Origin: Chitinophagaceae bacterium
Lineage (GTDB): Bacteria > Bacteroidota > Bacteroidia > Chitinophagales > Chitinophagaceae
NCBI GenBank assembly: GCA_947452965.1
Contig: CANGEW010000007.1
Span: 25,121 to 89,120 of the forward strand
Length of the DNA stretch: 64,000 nt
Direction of reading: 5' to 3'
How positions within the stretch are numbered: the first letter of the stretch is position 1; every line of letters starts with the position of its first letter. The position numbers were made by a program, and so were the translations under genes. Positions 52,655 through 62,949 of this stretch are shown here, piece by piece. The notes below the pieces were generated by a model. It did not search any database, was not told the origin of the DNA, and was given only the letters and a program-made list of their open reading frames with translations.

Positions 52655-53584
52655 TTATTTTTTCATTTTTTCTAACTCGGTTGTAATTCTATTTTCTGTT
52701 TCGATTTCGGTGAGTGAAATGGGAACAAATGGTTCTCCAATTAATTTTTCATATAATTCTATATAGCGGTTACTGATTTCTTGAATCCAATCAGGTGTCA
52801 TTTCTGGAATAGTTTGACCTTCTTTTCCCATAAAATGATTTGCAATTAACCACTCTCTAACAAATTCTTTACTCAATTGTTTTTGTTTTTCTCTTTTTTG
52901 CTGACGTTCTATAAAACCTTCTTGTATAAAGTATCTTGAAGAGTCTGGTGTATGTATTTCATCCATCAAAATAATTTCTGAATCAAGTTTTCCGAATTCA
53001 TATTTGGTATCTGCAAGAATTAGGCCTCTAGTAGTTGCAATATCCTTACCTCTTTCAAATAAGGCTAATGCATATTTTGAGAGGGTTTCCCATTCTTGAG
53101 ATGTTGCAAGTCCATTATGAATAATATCTTCTTTGCTAATGTCTTCATCATGACCCTCTGATGCTTTAGTGGAAGGAGTTATGATTGGGTGGGGGAAAAA
53201 ATCATTTTCATTCATTCCTTCTGGTAATTCAACTCCACATAGTGTTCTTTTACCACTTTGATAAGTCCTCCAAGCATGACCAGTTAAGTTACCTCTTACT
53301 ACCATTTCTATTTTAAAAGGAGAGCATTTTTTTCCAACACTAACATTTGGGGCAGGGGTGGAAAGAAGCCAATTGGGACAAATATCTTTACATGCAGTTA
53401 GCATTTTTGCTGCAATTTGATTGAGTACTTGGCCTTTGTAGGGAATTGGGTGTGGGAGAATTACATCAAAAGCAGAGATTCTGTCACTGGCTACCATTAC
53501 AAGAGTGTGATTTTCTATTGTATACACGTCTCTGACTTTTCCTTTGTAAAAGGATGTTTGCTTGGGAAAATGAAAATTACTCAT
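52655..53584 (-). CDS. purC: Phosphoribosylaminoimidazole-succinocarboxamide synthase
   Basis: SAICAR synthetase of de novo purine synthesis (309 residues, the longer yeast-like form). [28 protein letters not shown] opens the protein. [38 protein letters not shown] and [29 protein letters not shown] are family signatures. Convergent with the SET gene, with a 3-bp gap. Confidence 0.97.
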   Translation of the reverse strand: MSNFHFPKQTSFYKGKVRDVYTIENHTLVMVASDRISAFDVILPHPIPYKGQVLNQIAAKMLTACKDICPNWLLSTPAPNVSVGKKCSPFKIEMVVRGNLTGHAWRTYQSGKRTLCGVELPEGMNENDFFPHPIITPSTKASEGHDEDISKEDIIHNGLATSQEWETLSKYALALFERGKDIATTRGLILADTKYEFGKLDSEIILMDEIHTPDSSRYFIQEGFIERQQKREKQKQLSKEFVREWLIANHFMGKEGQTIPEMTPDWIQEISNRYIELYEKLIGEPFVPISLTEIETENRITTELEKMKK

Positions 53585-53718
53585 ACTGCTAAATTACTTC
53601 GAAACCCTATAAATTATTGTTGTTGGGATAAAATAAGATTTCAACAATTGTTTAAAAATAAAATAAGTAACTATGTTAAGTTTTGTTATTTTTCAATATT
53701 GTAAACGAATTGATTGCT

Positions 53719-56505
53719 ATGAATTTTGTCTTTAAAAAAATACTTCTATTGTTGTTTTTGATTTCAATAGGTAAACAAATATTCGCTCAGAAGAAAATCG
53801 TTTCCGGGAGTGTTAAAAATGCTATTACAAATGAAACGATCTCTGCCGTATCTATTACAATTCAGGAGTCTACTGCTGGTACTTATTCAAACGACAAAGG
53901 AGCATTTAAGATTTCTGTAGATAATTTACCTGTAAAATTAGTTGTTAGTTCGATTGGCTATGACTCAAAAATTGTTGAATGCACCAACGTAGCATTTGAG
54001 CATATCAAGATTGAGCTTATGCCTAGTAATAAATTAGGTCAGGAAGTAGTTATTGCGGCATCAAGAGTTCCAGAAAAAATAATGGAATCGCCTGTGTCTA
54101 TTGAAAGAATCACCAATACAAATATTCGAAATGCTACAGGAGCTAATTATTATGATGTATTAACTACCTTGAAAGGTGTAGATGTGACTACTTCTTCCTT
54201 AACATTTAAAACGCCCACAACGAGAGGCTTTAATTCTAGCGGCAATACCCGATTTAACCAAATTGTAGATGGTATGGATAATCAAGCACCTGGGTTGAAT
54301 TTTTCGGTGGCTTCGTTGATTGGGTTGAGTGAATTGGATATTGATAATATGGAATTGCTTTCAGGCGCATCTTCAGCTTTATATGGATCGGGGGGGATGA
54401 ACGGTACGTTGTTACTCAACAGTAAAAATCCTTTTAAATATCAAGGTTTATCATTTATGGTAAAAGAGGGAGTGATGAATATTAATAATAACGCGAGAGA
54501 TAATTTCATGATGTCGCCTTTTCACAATATAAGTTCGAGATGGGCGTATAAAGTTTCTGATAAATTTGCTTTCAAAATAAATGTTGAATTATTAAGTGCG
54601 GTAGATTGGCTAGCAAGTGACTATAGAAACTACGCAAGAGCGTCAACAGGCGGCAAAGTAATTGCAGGCACGAGAGAAAGCGATCCTAATTATGATGGCA
54701 TTAATGTGTATGGGGATGAAACAACGGTCGAGATTAGGAAAAATATTTTGGAGCCCTTCAAAAGCTTAATTCCCAATTTTGTTAATTTTTTAGATCATTT
54801 AAATAACGGAAATCCAATTAATGTTTCAAGAACAGGCTATACAGAAAAAGAAGTTATCAATCCGAATACCAATAACTATAAAATAGGAACGTCACTTCAT
54901 TATAAATTATCGAAAAGTACAGAATTATTGGCAACAGGGTATTGGGGTACAGGCAATACCACTTATACAGGTAGTGAAAGATATTCTTTAGAGAACTTTG
55001 CAATGGGACAATACAAGCTTGAGCTAGCCAATAAAAATTGGACTATACGAGCGTATACTACACAAGAAAATTCAGGTAATTCCTATAATACAACCATTGC
55101 GACTCGTTTGTTAAATGAGACATGGAAACCAAGTGTATACTATGTTACCGATCCTGTTACACATGATTCTACTCCCAAGGGATGGTATATTGATTATGCA
55201 ACAACATATGTTCAATCTCGCTTGAATGGTATGACCGATTCATTAGCTCATGCAGCTGCACGAGCATTTGCAGATATAGGAAGACCATCATATAGCAGTG
55301 ATCAGTTTAAAAAGATTTATGACTCAATTCGAAGTAAATCTATAGCCAACGGAGGTGCAAAATTAGTAGATCATTCTTCCTTATATGTTACGGAGGGAAG
55401 TTATAATTTATCATCCATTACTTCTAGATTTTTTGATTTGATGGTTGGCGCTAATTATAAATACTATACACTGAACTCAGAAGGCACGTTATTTGCAGAT
55501 AAGCCTGGCAGTTCAATTGGAATTGGTGAGTTAGGTTGTTATTTTCAAGCAAGTAGAAATATGCTAGAAAAAATCAAAATTACTTTTTCTGGAAGGTATG
55601 ACAAGAATCAAAATTTTGCAGGAAGATTTACACCTAGATTGACTGCATTATACAAAGTGGCACATTATAATAATTTGAGATTTTCTTATCAAACGGCTTA
55701 TCGCTTCCCATCCAATCAACAACAATGGATTGATTTAGATGTAGGAAGTAGTATTCGGTTAATTGGAGGTAATGAATATTTTACAGAGAAGTATAATTTA
55801 ATAAAGAATCCTGTATATGATTTCGAAAGTTTGCGAGCTGGGAAATTTATTTTGTTTACGCCAATCACATTAAAACCCGAATCTGTTTCTTCCTTTGAAT
55901 TAGGATATAAGGGGTTGTTGGATGATGGGAAAATGATGATTGACTTGTATGGTTATTGGGGAGAATATCAAGATTTTTTAGGTAGAAAATTAGTGGTACA
56001 AAACAAGGCTAACAGACCTATTGAATTAGCCGATACAATTAATGGGGCAAGATATTCTGTACCCTTAAATTTATCTGATAAAGTAAACACATTAGGTTTT
56101 GGCTTAAGTATCGATTATCGATTGCCTAATAATTTTATGATAGGTACGAATTTTTCTACTGATCAATTAAAGGGGGTTCCCAGCGATTTTGTTGCTTATT
56201 TTAATTCTCCCATATGTAAATTCAATTTATATGTTTCCAATATTGGCTTTGGCCCCCAAAAATTATTAGGGTTTACTGTAAACTATAAATGGCAACCTGG
56301 TTTTTATTATGAAGGAGATTTTGCTACCGGCAATCTACCCGAAATACAAACAATAGATGCTCAATTGAGTTGTAAAATACCATCAACAAAATCAATTATT
56401 AAAGTGGGTGCGAATAATCTACTCAATCAGTATTATTATAATGCCCCTGGTAACTCTCACGTTGGCGGATTGTATTATGTGAGTTATGGTTTTAATATTT
56501 ATTAA
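53719..56505 (+). CDS. TonB-dependent receptor
   Basis: A 928-residue outer-membrane active transporter. A signal peptide (residues 1-23) supports ATG 53719. A CarboxypepD_reg-like domain spans about 26-95 (GSVKNAITNETISAVSITI, VVSSIGYDSKIVE). The plug (about 105-235) contains RVPEKIMESPVSIERI, GFNSSGNTRFNQIVDGM and MELLSGASSALYGSGGMNG. The rest is a beta barrel ending in YVSYGFNIY. The ligand is unknown. The next gene, 11 bp downstream, encodes a fasciclin lipoprotein where many receptors have a SusD partner. Confidence 0.94.
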   Translation: MNFVFKKILLLLFLISIGKQIFAQKKIVSGSVKNAITNETISAVSITIQESTAGTYSNDKGAFKISVDNLPVKLVVSSIGYDSKIVECTNVAFEHIKIELMPSNKLGQEVVIAASRVPEKIMESPVSIERITNTNIRNATGANYYDVLTTLKGVDVTTSSLTFKTPTTRGFNSSGNTRFNQIVDGMDNQAPGLNFSVASLIGLSELDIDNMELLSGASSALYGSGGMNGTLLLNSKNPFKYQGLSFMVKEGVMNINNNARDNFMMSPFHNISSRWAYKVSDKFAFKINVELLSAVDWLASDYRNYARASTGGKVIAGTRESDPNYDGINVYGDETTVEIRKNILEPFKSLIPNFVNFLDHLNNGNPINVSRTGYTEKEVINPNTNNYKIGTSLHYKLSKSTELLATGYWGTGNTTYTGSERYSLENFAMGQYKLELANKNWTIRAYTTQENSGNSYNTTIATRLLNETWKPSVYYVTDPVTHDSTPKGWYIDYATTYVQSRLNGMTDSLAHAAARAFADIGRPSYSSDQFKKIYDSIRSKSIANGGAKLVDHSSLYVTEGSYNLSSITSRFFDLMVGANYKYYTLNSEGTLFADKPGSSIGIGELGCYFQASRNMLEKIKITFSGRYDKNQNFAGRFTPRLTALYKVAHYNNLRFSYQTAYRFPSNQQQWIDLDVGSSIRLIGGNEYFTEKYNLIKNPVYDFESLRAGKFILFTPITLKPESVSSFELGYKGLLDDGKMMIDLYGYWGEYQDFLGRKLVVQNKANRPIELADTINGARYSVPLNLSDKVNTLGFGLSIDYRLPNNFMIGTNFSTDQLKGVPSDFVAYFNSPICKFNLYVSNIGFGPQKLLGFTVNYKWQPGFYYEGDFATGNLPEIQTIDAQLSCKIPSTKSIIKVGANNLLNQYYYNAPGNSHVGGLYYVSYGFNIY

Positions 56506-56516
56506 ACGACTTTAAA

Positions 56517-57776
56517 ATGAATGTAAATAAAATTATAAGAAGTTATTTTCTCTATTGTTTGGTTTTTTTTTCTATTTCGGCTTGTAATAAAGATGTAGAG
56601 CAATTATCAATTGTTGGTGCCATACCTCCAACGGGAAATACATTGGAACAGATTCTGAAAAATAATCCGCATGATAGTTTGTATTATAGATTAATCGTTA
56701 AATCGGGACAACTCTCTCTGCTTAGTTCCAGTGATACTCGGTATACAATTTTTGTAACCAACAATGATTCCATAAAATCTTTTGTTAGCAACTATGTATT
56801 TGAACATTACGGAGACCAAATATCTCCTAATGCATCAGATAGTATTTATGCTCAGGCAATCATAAATTATGTAAGTCAGGAAGATGCAGCTAAAATTGTT
56901 TTATATAATGTCATTCCTCAATCCGTTACATCTGCCGACATGAGTGCGGTATTCCCTAATTATTTTTATCCTTCAGCTTATAATCCTATACCCACGTTTA
57001 GTAGTTTTTTAAGACTCACCATTTTCCCTTCCAGCAGAAATGGATATTGGTTAAATAATATTCCAATGATGTCAAATGATGTGTTTGCTTCTAATGGGGT
57101 GATTCATCACACTGACAATTTGGTATTACCACCCAATCAATATATTTGGGATAGGATCAATACAGATACAAGTCTTGCTTTTTTAAAGGCGGCTATTAAT
57201 AGAGCAGACAGCGGTACGGTAGCGCCTGGGTTTTTGAAAAGTGCTTTATTAAATATAGGTGCGAACCTAACTATTTTTGCACCTACCAATCAGGCATTTA
57301 GGACTGCCTTAACGAATGCCATCGGCCAGTTTTTTATTAGCAATGATACATCTGGATCAGCTACGCCAGATGCTTGGTTTGCTTTTGCATCGGCATTATC
57401 TTCTTCTCCTTCAATTTTTTCTAATCCTAACTTGTTTAGTGTATTAAGTGCTTCGCGAATCAAAGGAATTTTGGTTTATCATGTTTTCGGTTCCAGAGCG
57501 TTTACTAATAATTTCCCAACAGATACAACCTATTATCAAACTTTATTGAATACTGATACGGCATATACAACTCACCCAGGCATACAAATCAAAGCAATTT
57601 TTGGAAACAAGTATGTGCAATCAGCAACCATTAAAGGGGTAGGGAATGCAACGCCTGCAAATGTGATTATTAATCAAAGACCCTTAATGCCATTATTAAT
57701 TGGAACTAACGATCAAAACTATCTTAATGGGGTAATACACAAAATAGATCAGGTATTACTTCCCGCAAGTTTATAA
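56517..57776 (+). CDS. Fasciclin-domain lipoprotein
   Basis: A 419-residue lipoprotein with lipobox SISAC (Cys24). Two FAS1 domains can be traced: the first with YTIFVTNNDSIKSFVSN and NDVFASNGVIHHTDNLVLPP, the second with LTIFAPTNQAFRTALTN and LNGVIHKIDQVLLPASL. FAS1 domains mediate adhesion or ligand contact. Its genomic pairing with a TonB receptor suggests a surface partner role. Convergent with the glutaminyl cyclase gene, with a 3-bp gap. Confidence 0.92.
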   Translation: MNVNKIIRSYFLYCLVFFSISACNKDVEQLSIVGAIPPTGNTLEQILKNNPHDSLYYRLIVKSGQLSLLSSSDTRYTIFVTNNDSIKSFVSNYVFEHYGDQISPNASDSIYAQAIINYVSQEDAAKIVLYNVIPQSVTSADMSAVFPNYFYPSAYNPIPTFSSFLRLTIFPSSRNGYWLNNIPMMSNDVFASNGVIHHTDNLVLPPNQYIWDRINTDTSLAFLKAAINRADSGTVAPGFLKSALLNIGANLTIFAPTNQAFRTALTNAIGQFFISNDTSGSATPDAWFAFASALSSSPSIFSNPNLFSVLSASRIKGILVYHVFGSRAFTNNFPTDTTYYQTLLNTDTAYTTHPGIQIKAIFGNKYVQSATIKGVGNATPANVIINQRPLMPLLIGTNDQNYLNGVIHKIDQVLLPASL

Positions 57777-57779
57777 AAA

Positions 57780-58595
57780 TTAATCTAGTTTTATTTGGAA
57801 CATTTTTGGCCAACGTTTTCCTGTTATTAAGAAGGTGTTGTTAGTGCTGTCATATGCAATGCCATTAAGCACATCTGTTCTGTTAGGGGTGTAGTCTTGT
57901 GGTTGTAATAATCCTTCTAAAGTTAGTTTGCCGGTAACATGTCCACTTTCTGCATCAATTTTCACAATGTAATTGCTTTGATAAACATTTGCGTAAATAA
58001 CTCCATTTACATACTCTAGTTCGTTAAGAAGCATAACCGGGCCTTGATCGTCTTTTACAGAGATAGTATTCTTTACTTTAAAAGTTTCGGCATCAACAAA
58101 ATAAAGATTAGAAGATCCATCACTAATGATTAAACTGGCACTATCATGAGTGAGTCCCCATCCTTCATAAGGCCAAGCGAAAGTCTTTATTTTTTTCTCA
58201 ATATTATTAATATCATAAAGGTAAGCTTCATGATTTTCCCAAGTAAGTTGATAGATTTTGTTTTTAAAAATGGTAATACCTTCTCCAAAAATTTCGGTGG
58301 AACCCATGAGGTGTTTTTTTTCTACGGCACCCGTTTTCCAATTCGTGATTCTGAGAGAAGAAGTTTCATAATCACCGGTCCCTTCGTACATTTTTCCGTT
58401 GAATATTTCAAGTCCTTGCGTATAGGCGCTTGTGTCATGAGGAAATTGACTGATAATGGTATAGTTAATTTTTTCGGGAGCTTTGATACCTGATGTTACG
58501 GGCATAATATCAGGATCTTGATCTTTATCTGTTGAATGATTGTTGCAAGCTAAAAACAGGGTTGATATAAATACAATTGCAATGGATTTTTTCAT
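57780..58595 (-). CDS. Glutaminyl-peptide cyclotransferase, lipoprotein
   Basis: A 271-residue bacterial-type (beta-propeller) glutaminyl cyclase that forms N-terminal pyroglutamate on exported proteins. Lipobox LFLAC (Cys17) places it in the envelope. FPHDTSAYTQGLEIFNGKMYEGTGDY, SSLRITNWKTG, FGEGITIFKNKIYQLTWEN, PYEGWGLTHD and NELEYVNGVIYANVY are propeller signatures with the active-site Glu residues. Bacteroidota exported proteins often start with Gln after signal cleavage, as several do here. Confidence 0.93.
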   Translation of the reverse strand: MKKSIAIVFISTLFLACNNHSTDKDQDPDIMPVTSGIKAPEKINYTIISQFPHDTSAYTQGLEIFNGKMYEGTGDYETSSLRITNWKTGAVEKKHLMGSTEIFGEGITIFKNKIYQLTWENHEAYLYDINNIEKKIKTFAWPYEGWGLTHDSASLIISDGSSNLYFVDAETFKVKNTISVKDDQGPVMLLNELEYVNGVIYANVYQSNYIVKIDAESGHVTGKLTLEGLLQPQDYTPNRTDVLNGIAYDSTNNTFLITGKRWPKMFQIKLD

Positions 58596-58843
58596 GATAA
58601 GTCTGATTAATAAAAAATTACAATCTGTTGTAAAAATTGAAAAAATGAGTGATTACTAGCAAAAATAGGTAAGCTAACTATTTAATTATCAATAATTTTT
58701 AAAAATATTTCTCTAAAAATTTCCATTTGATAAAATCAGCTATTATCTTAGCCGCAACCTCTGGGCCAATATTTATTTTTTCAGAACAAATTATAAATGT
58801 GGTTCACTCCAATAATTCTTGATGACCCATCCAAATCATTATG

Positions 58844-58872
58844 AAAAATGACCAATTAAATTGATCATTTTT
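58844..58872 (+). promoter_or_regulatory. Hairpin just upstream of the T9SS metalloprotease gene
   Basis: AAAAATGACCAAT (58844-58856) and ATTGATCATTTTT (58860-58872) form 13-bp arms with one non-Watson-Crick position and a TAA loop. It ends 10 bp before ATG 58883. It could hide the ribosome entry site or be an operator; no plus-strand gene upstream needs a terminator here. Confidence 0.45.
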
Positions 58873-58882
58873 AAGTTGTTTC

Positions 58883-60136
58883 ATGAAGAAAATTGTTTCT
58901 TTCTTTTATTGTTTTTTATTGATGTATTCGATTAATGCTCAAAGAGTATGCGGTTCATTGAGTTATCTCAACAAAATGGGGGTTCCTCAATACAACCAAC
59001 AAGAATTGATTAACGCTTCACAAAATTTATTTGCGAGAGATACATTTTCCAACGAATTAATTACAATTCCGGTTGTTTTTCATATTCTTTATAATAATTC
59101 TTCACAAAATATAAGTAATGCACAGCTTCAATCACAATTAAAAGTATTAAACGAAGATTATCGAAGATGGAATAGCGATTCTTCCAATACTCCTCATGCG
59201 TTTAAACCTATGGCAGCTGATTGCAACATTATGTTTTGTTTGGCGCAAATAAACCCGTCTGGTATGCCAACTACTGGCATCATTCGCAAGTATACCAATA
59301 GAGCCTCTTTTGCCGTGGATGATGCGGTTAAATATTCTGCTGCAGGCGGAGATGATGCCTGGGATTCTAAAAAGTATTTAAATATTTGGGTATGCAATTT
59401 ATCTGGGGGTGTACTTGGTTATTCTACTACGCCCGGCATGCAAGCTGATAAAGATGGGGTAGTGATTCAATATGATGCTTTTGGCACAGTAGGGAATGTT
59501 AGAGCTCAATTTAATAAAGGAAGAACAGCCACTCACGAGGTAGGACACTGGTTAGGACTATTGCATATTTGGGGTGATCAAAAATGTGGAACTGATTATG
59601 TTGCAGACACGCCTTCTCAATCTGATTATAATAGTAATTGTCCTTCTTTTCCTCATGTAAGCGATTGTTCTCCCAACAGCAATGGAGACATGTTTATGAA
59701 TTTTATGGATTATACAAATGATGCTTGTATGAACATGTTTACCTATGGTCAAAAGAATAGAATGAGGTCGCTATTTGCTACCAATGGCATTCGTAATACA
59801 TTTTTGAAATCTTATGTTTGCGATAGTTCACTGGCAATGGGGGCTTCCATACCTTCAGATACCCTAAAAGCAACCAACAATACTGAGTTATTAAATTCCA
59901 ATCTAACGATATACCCTAATCCGGTTCAATCTTTTTTTGAATTAGCTCCAAAGAATGGCTATGAGATAATCGGTAAAACAATTGTGATATATAATCTTTC
60001 TGGAAAAGTTGTGCTGAAGAGAGCAATCACAAATGCTACTGAGAAGATTAATATGCTTGGTGTAGGCCCAGGGATTTATTTTTTGAAAGTCTTAGAGTCT
60101 GATGATAATAAGATGTATAAGCTTGTTAAAATCTAG
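58883..60136 (+). CDS. Secreted M43-type zinc metalloprotease with T9SS sorting domain
   Basis: A 417-residue cytophagalysin/pappalysin-like protease. Signal peptide 1-19; an IPVVFHILYN strand and a propeptide-like region follow. The catalytic motif is HEVGHWLGLLH (H218, E219, H222, H228), and the Met-turn is FMNFMDYTNDACMNMFT. The C-terminal ~80 residues (LTIYPNPVQSFFELAP, KTIVIYNLSGKVVLKR, LGVGPGIYFLKV) form a type A T9SS sorting domain, so export across the outer membrane by type IX secretion is expected. T9SS core genes are not in this window. Confidence 0.94.
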   Translation: MKKIVSFFYCFLLMYSINAQRVCGSLSYLNKMGVPQYNQQELINASQNLFARDTFSNELITIPVVFHILYNNSSQNISNAQLQSQLKVLNEDYRRWNSDSSNTPHAFKPMAADCNIMFCLAQINPSGMPTTGIIRKYTNRASFAVDDAVKYSAAGGDDAWDSKKYLNIWVCNLSGGVLGYSTTPGMQADKDGVVIQYDAFGTVGNVRAQFNKGRTATHEVGHWLGLLHIWGDQKCGTDYVADTPSQSDYNSNCPSFPHVSDCSPNSNGDMFMNFMDYTNDACMNMFTYGQKNRMRSLFATNGIRNTFLKSYVCDSSLAMGASIPSDTLKATNNTELLNSNLTIYPNPVQSFFELAPKNGYEIIGKTIVIYNLSGKVVLKRAITNATEKINMLGVGPGIYFLKVLESDDNKMYKLVKI

Positions 60137-60199
60137 TCATTTTATTTCTAAGCGATTATTTTTGAGTAATCGAATGTATTTTTGTGTAAACTCCGATTC

Positions 60200-60961
60200 A
60201 TGAAAAAAGCATTCATTCTTTTTATTTCCATTTACAATGTTCTTCCTGTTTTTTCTCAGGGTATATTTAACCAGATACAAAAAGAAGTTAATAAAGAAAA
60301 CATAATTAAAGGAGTAGATTCAATTTCCAAAACTATCACAGGAAAAACTTCCTCATCATTAACCAATGACGAAATCATTGCAGGGTTAAAAGAAGCGCTT
60401 TCTATAGGTACCAATATCAGTTCAAAAAAACTGGGTACAATAGATGGCTATTTTAAAGATCCTATTATTAAAATAATGATGCCCAATGAAGTGAATCAAG
60501 TTACAAATACATTGAGAAAGTTTGGGATGGGCTCATTAGTAGACAAAGCGGAATTATCTATGAATCGTGCGGCAGAAGATGCTGCGGCAGGAGTGGGTGA
60601 TTTTTTTATCCAAAGCATACAAAAAATAACGATAACAGATGGGTTGGCCATATTAAATGGAGGGGATGCAGCCGCTACCAATTATTTAAAAGAAACTACT
60701 TCAGCTGAGTTGACTCAAAAAATGAAACCTGTCATTGAAGCATCACTTAAAAAAGTAGATGCCACAAAATATTGGTCTGATATTTTTTCAAATTATAATA
60801 AATTTCTGCATCAAAATGTGAATACGGATTTAGCAGCATATGTAACAGAAAAAGCAATGAGTGGGTTGTTTTATAATATTGCTCAAGAAGAACAAAAAAT
60901 TAGAAAAGATCCCGCCGCTCAAGTTACAGATAATCTAAAAAAAGTTTTTGGTAATAAATAG
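60200..60961 (+). CDS. DUF4197 domain-containing exported protein
   Basis: A 253-residue exported helical protein. ATG 60200 begins a good signal peptide (MKKAFILFISIYNVLPVFSQ); a TTG at 60182 is an unlikely alternative. LTNDEIIAGLKEALSIGTNISSKKLG, IKIMMPNEVNQVTNTLRKFGMGSLVDKAELSMNRAAEDAA and TITDGLAILNGGDAAATNYLKETT are DUF4197 signatures. Function unknown. Convergent with the next gene, with a 9-bp gap. Confidence 0.9.
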   Translation: MKKAFILFISIYNVLPVFSQGIFNQIQKEVNKENIIKGVDSISKTITGKTSSSLTNDEIIAGLKEALSIGTNISSKKLGTIDGYFKDPIIKIMMPNEVNQVTNTLRKFGMGSLVDKAELSMNRAAEDAAAGVGDFFIQSIQKITITDGLAILNGGDAAATNYLKETTSAELTQKMKPVIEASLKKVDATKYWSDIFSNYNKFLHQNVNTDLAAYVTEKAMSGLFYNIAQEEQKIRKDPAAQVTDNLKKVFGNK

Positions 60962-60970
60962 TCATTCTAT

Positions 60971-61387
60971 TTATTTTAAAAGTACTTTTCCAAGTCTCTT
61001 TATTTCTAAGATGTCATTATCCGTTAGCGCGTTAGGTAGCTTTCTTTTTGATTTGAAAAAGAGTGCCATTTTATGTGTAGGAAATTTTAATAGAATAGCT
61101 TCTAATGTTTCATCGACAGAATTGTCAATTACTTTTTCTTGAACCGTTTTTACAATATCTGATTTATATCTGGTTGGTTTTTTCTTAATTATCGCTTCTA
61201 AGGTTGCGATTTTTGCAGTGCTGATGATACCAGATTTTATAGCTTTGGCATGCAGTCCTTCTAGTTGTTTTTTGCTTAATCCTCCGCGGTTACAATATTG
61301 TTGATGTAAGCTATTGATAAATATACCTTCAGGGTTTGCTGCTTTAAGTGTTTCCAAAATTTGTAATACAATGTTCACATCTGCCAT
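60971..61387 (-). CDS. Uncharacterised helical protein
   Basis: A 138-residue soluble protein. The first half (ILETLKAANPEGIFINSLHQ, GGLSKKQLEGLHAKAIKSG) looks like a winged-helix or helical-repeat fold. The basic C-terminus ends in DILEIKRLGKVLLK. I do not recognise the family. The start codon directly follows the T tract of the lpdA terminator, so it is expressed separately, from an unseen promoter or by readthrough. Confidence 0.7.
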   Translation of the reverse strand: MADVNIVLQILETLKAANPEGIFINSLHQQYCNRGGLSKKQLEGLHAKAIKSGIISTAKIATLEAIIKKKPTRYKSDIVKTVQEKVIDNSVDETLEAILLKFPTHKMALFFKSKRKLPNALTDNDILEIKRLGKVLLK

Positions 61388-61414
61388 AAAAAAAGTCCGA
61401 GGGTTAGTCGGACT
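61388..61414 (-). terminator. Intrinsic terminator of lpdA
   Basis: On the minus strand AGTCCGA (61414-61408) pairs with TCGGACT (61400-61394), followed by TTTTTT that abuts the next ATG. Confidence 0.88.
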
Positions 61415-61443
61415 AAATTATACATTTAAAATGAGTTGGTCAA

Positions 61444-62832
61444 TTAAATATCAATAGCTTCGCCGTAAGCAGCTGCAGTAGCTTCTTTAAGGCCTTCACT
61501 CATTGTTGGATGAGGATGAACAGCGTTTAAGATTTCATGAGCCGTAGTTTCTAATTTACGGGCTACAACGGCTTCTGCAATCATTTCTGTTACATTATTT
61601 CCAATCATATGACAGCCTAAAAATTCGCCATATTTTGCATCGTAGATTACTTTGATAAAGCCATCTGTGGTTCCACCTGCAACGGCTTTTCCGCTGGCAA
61701 TGAATGGGAATTTTCCTACTTTGATTTCGAAACCTGCTTCTTTAGCAGCTTTTTCAGTGTATCCGACAGATGCGATTTCTGGAGAGGTGTATGTGCAACC
61801 TGGAATATTGTTGTAGTCCATAGGTTCTGGTTTATGACCGCTGATATGTTCTGATGCGTTGATCCCTTCTTTAGCTGCAACGTGAGCTAGAGCTTGTCCT
61901 GGTGTACAATCTCCAATGGCATATAAACCAGCAACATTGGTTTGTTGGTTCGCATCTACAATGATTTTTCCTTTGTCTGTTTTTACACCCAAGGTTTCAA
62001 GTCCAATATTTTCAATATTAGCTACCACACCAACGGCACTTAATAAAATATCGGCTTCTAGAACAACTTCTCCTGATGATGTTTTTACGGTAGCCTTTAC
62101 ACCCGTACCAGAGGTATCCACTTTGGTTACTTCGCTGCTGGTCATGATGGTCATACCTTGTTTTTTAAATTGCTTTTCCATTTCCTTGCTGATGTCTTCA
62201 TCTTCAACAGGAACGATACGTGGCAAAAATTCAACAATGGTTACTTTTGTTCCCATGCTATTATAGAAATAAGCAAATTCACTTCCAATTGCCCCACTTC
62301 CACAAATAATCATGCTTTTAGGTTGAGTGGGTAAAGTCATAGCTTCTCTGTAGCCAATGATTTTTTTTCCATCAATAGGCATGGTAGGTAATTGTCTGGC
62401 TCGGCCACCCGTAGCAAGTATAATATTTTTTGCCTCTAAAACTTGTTTAGTATTATCGGCAGCAGTTACTTCTAATTTGTTTGAGGCAATTAATTTCCCA
62501 TTCCCCATGATCACATCAATCTTATTTTTCTTCATTAAGAATTGAATCCCTTTGCTCATCTTATCAGCAACACCTCTACTGCGTTGAATTACATTTACAA
62601 ATTCTGCTGTGGCACTATCTACCTTTATTCCATAGTCAGCAGCATGTTTTGTATACTCAAATACCTGAGCACTCTTTAATAGAGCTTTAGTTGGGATACA
62701 ACCCCAATTTAAACAAATGCCACCAAGGCTTTCTCTTTCTACGATGGCTACTTTTTTTCCTAATTGGCTAGCTCTGATGGCTGCAGGATATCCTCCAGGG
62801 CCACTTCCTAAAACGATAACGTCGTATGTCAT
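61444..62832 (-). CDS. lpdA: Dihydrolipoyl dehydrogenase
   Basis: FAD enzyme (462 residues) that reoxidises lipoyl groups of 2-oxo acid dehydrogenase complexes, serving the E2 encoded at 42890. MTYDVIVLGSGPGGYPAAIR is the FAD site. The redox pair is C40/C45 in GGICLNWGCIPTKALL. IICGSGAIGSEFAYFYNSMGTKVTIVE is the NAD site. The C-terminal HPHPTMSEG holds the His-Glu acid/base. ATG 62832 gives the conserved N-terminus; an upstream TTG-type extension to 62889 is not credible. Confidence 0.97.
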   Translation of the reverse strand: MTYDVIVLGSGPGGYPAAIRASQLGKKVAIVERESLGGICLNWGCIPTKALLKSAQVFEYTKHAADYGIKVDSATAEFVNVIQRSRGVADKMSKGIQFLMKKNKIDVIMGNGKLIASNKLEVTAADNTKQVLEAKNIILATGGRARQLPTMPIDGKKIIGYREAMTLPTQPKSMIICGSGAIGSEFAYFYNSMGTKVTIVEFLPRIVPVEDEDISKEMEKQFKKQGMTIMTSSEVTKVDTSGTGVKATVKTSSGEVVLEADILLSAVGVVANIENIGLETLGVKTDKGKIIVDANQQTNVAGLYAIGDCTPGQALAHVAAKEGINASEHISGHKPEPMDYNNIPGCTYTSPEIASVGYTEKAAKEAGFEIKVGKFPFIASGKAVAGGTTDGFIKVIYDAKYGEFLGCHMIGNNVTEMIAEAVVARKLETTAHEILNAVHPHPTMSEGLKEATAAAYGEAIDI

Positions 62833-62949
62833 AATGATTATTTTTATATTATTGTGTGCGAATTTAACTTGAAATACGGGATTGACCAAAAGCTAGCTCA
62901 AACTTTTTAAGAAACGGGATACTTGAATAAAAATGATACATTTACAATC

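Noticed and set aside
62923..62949. Upstream TTG start for the TlpA-like gene
   Set aside because: ATG 62950 begins a clean signal peptide; the extension would bury it behind charged residues.
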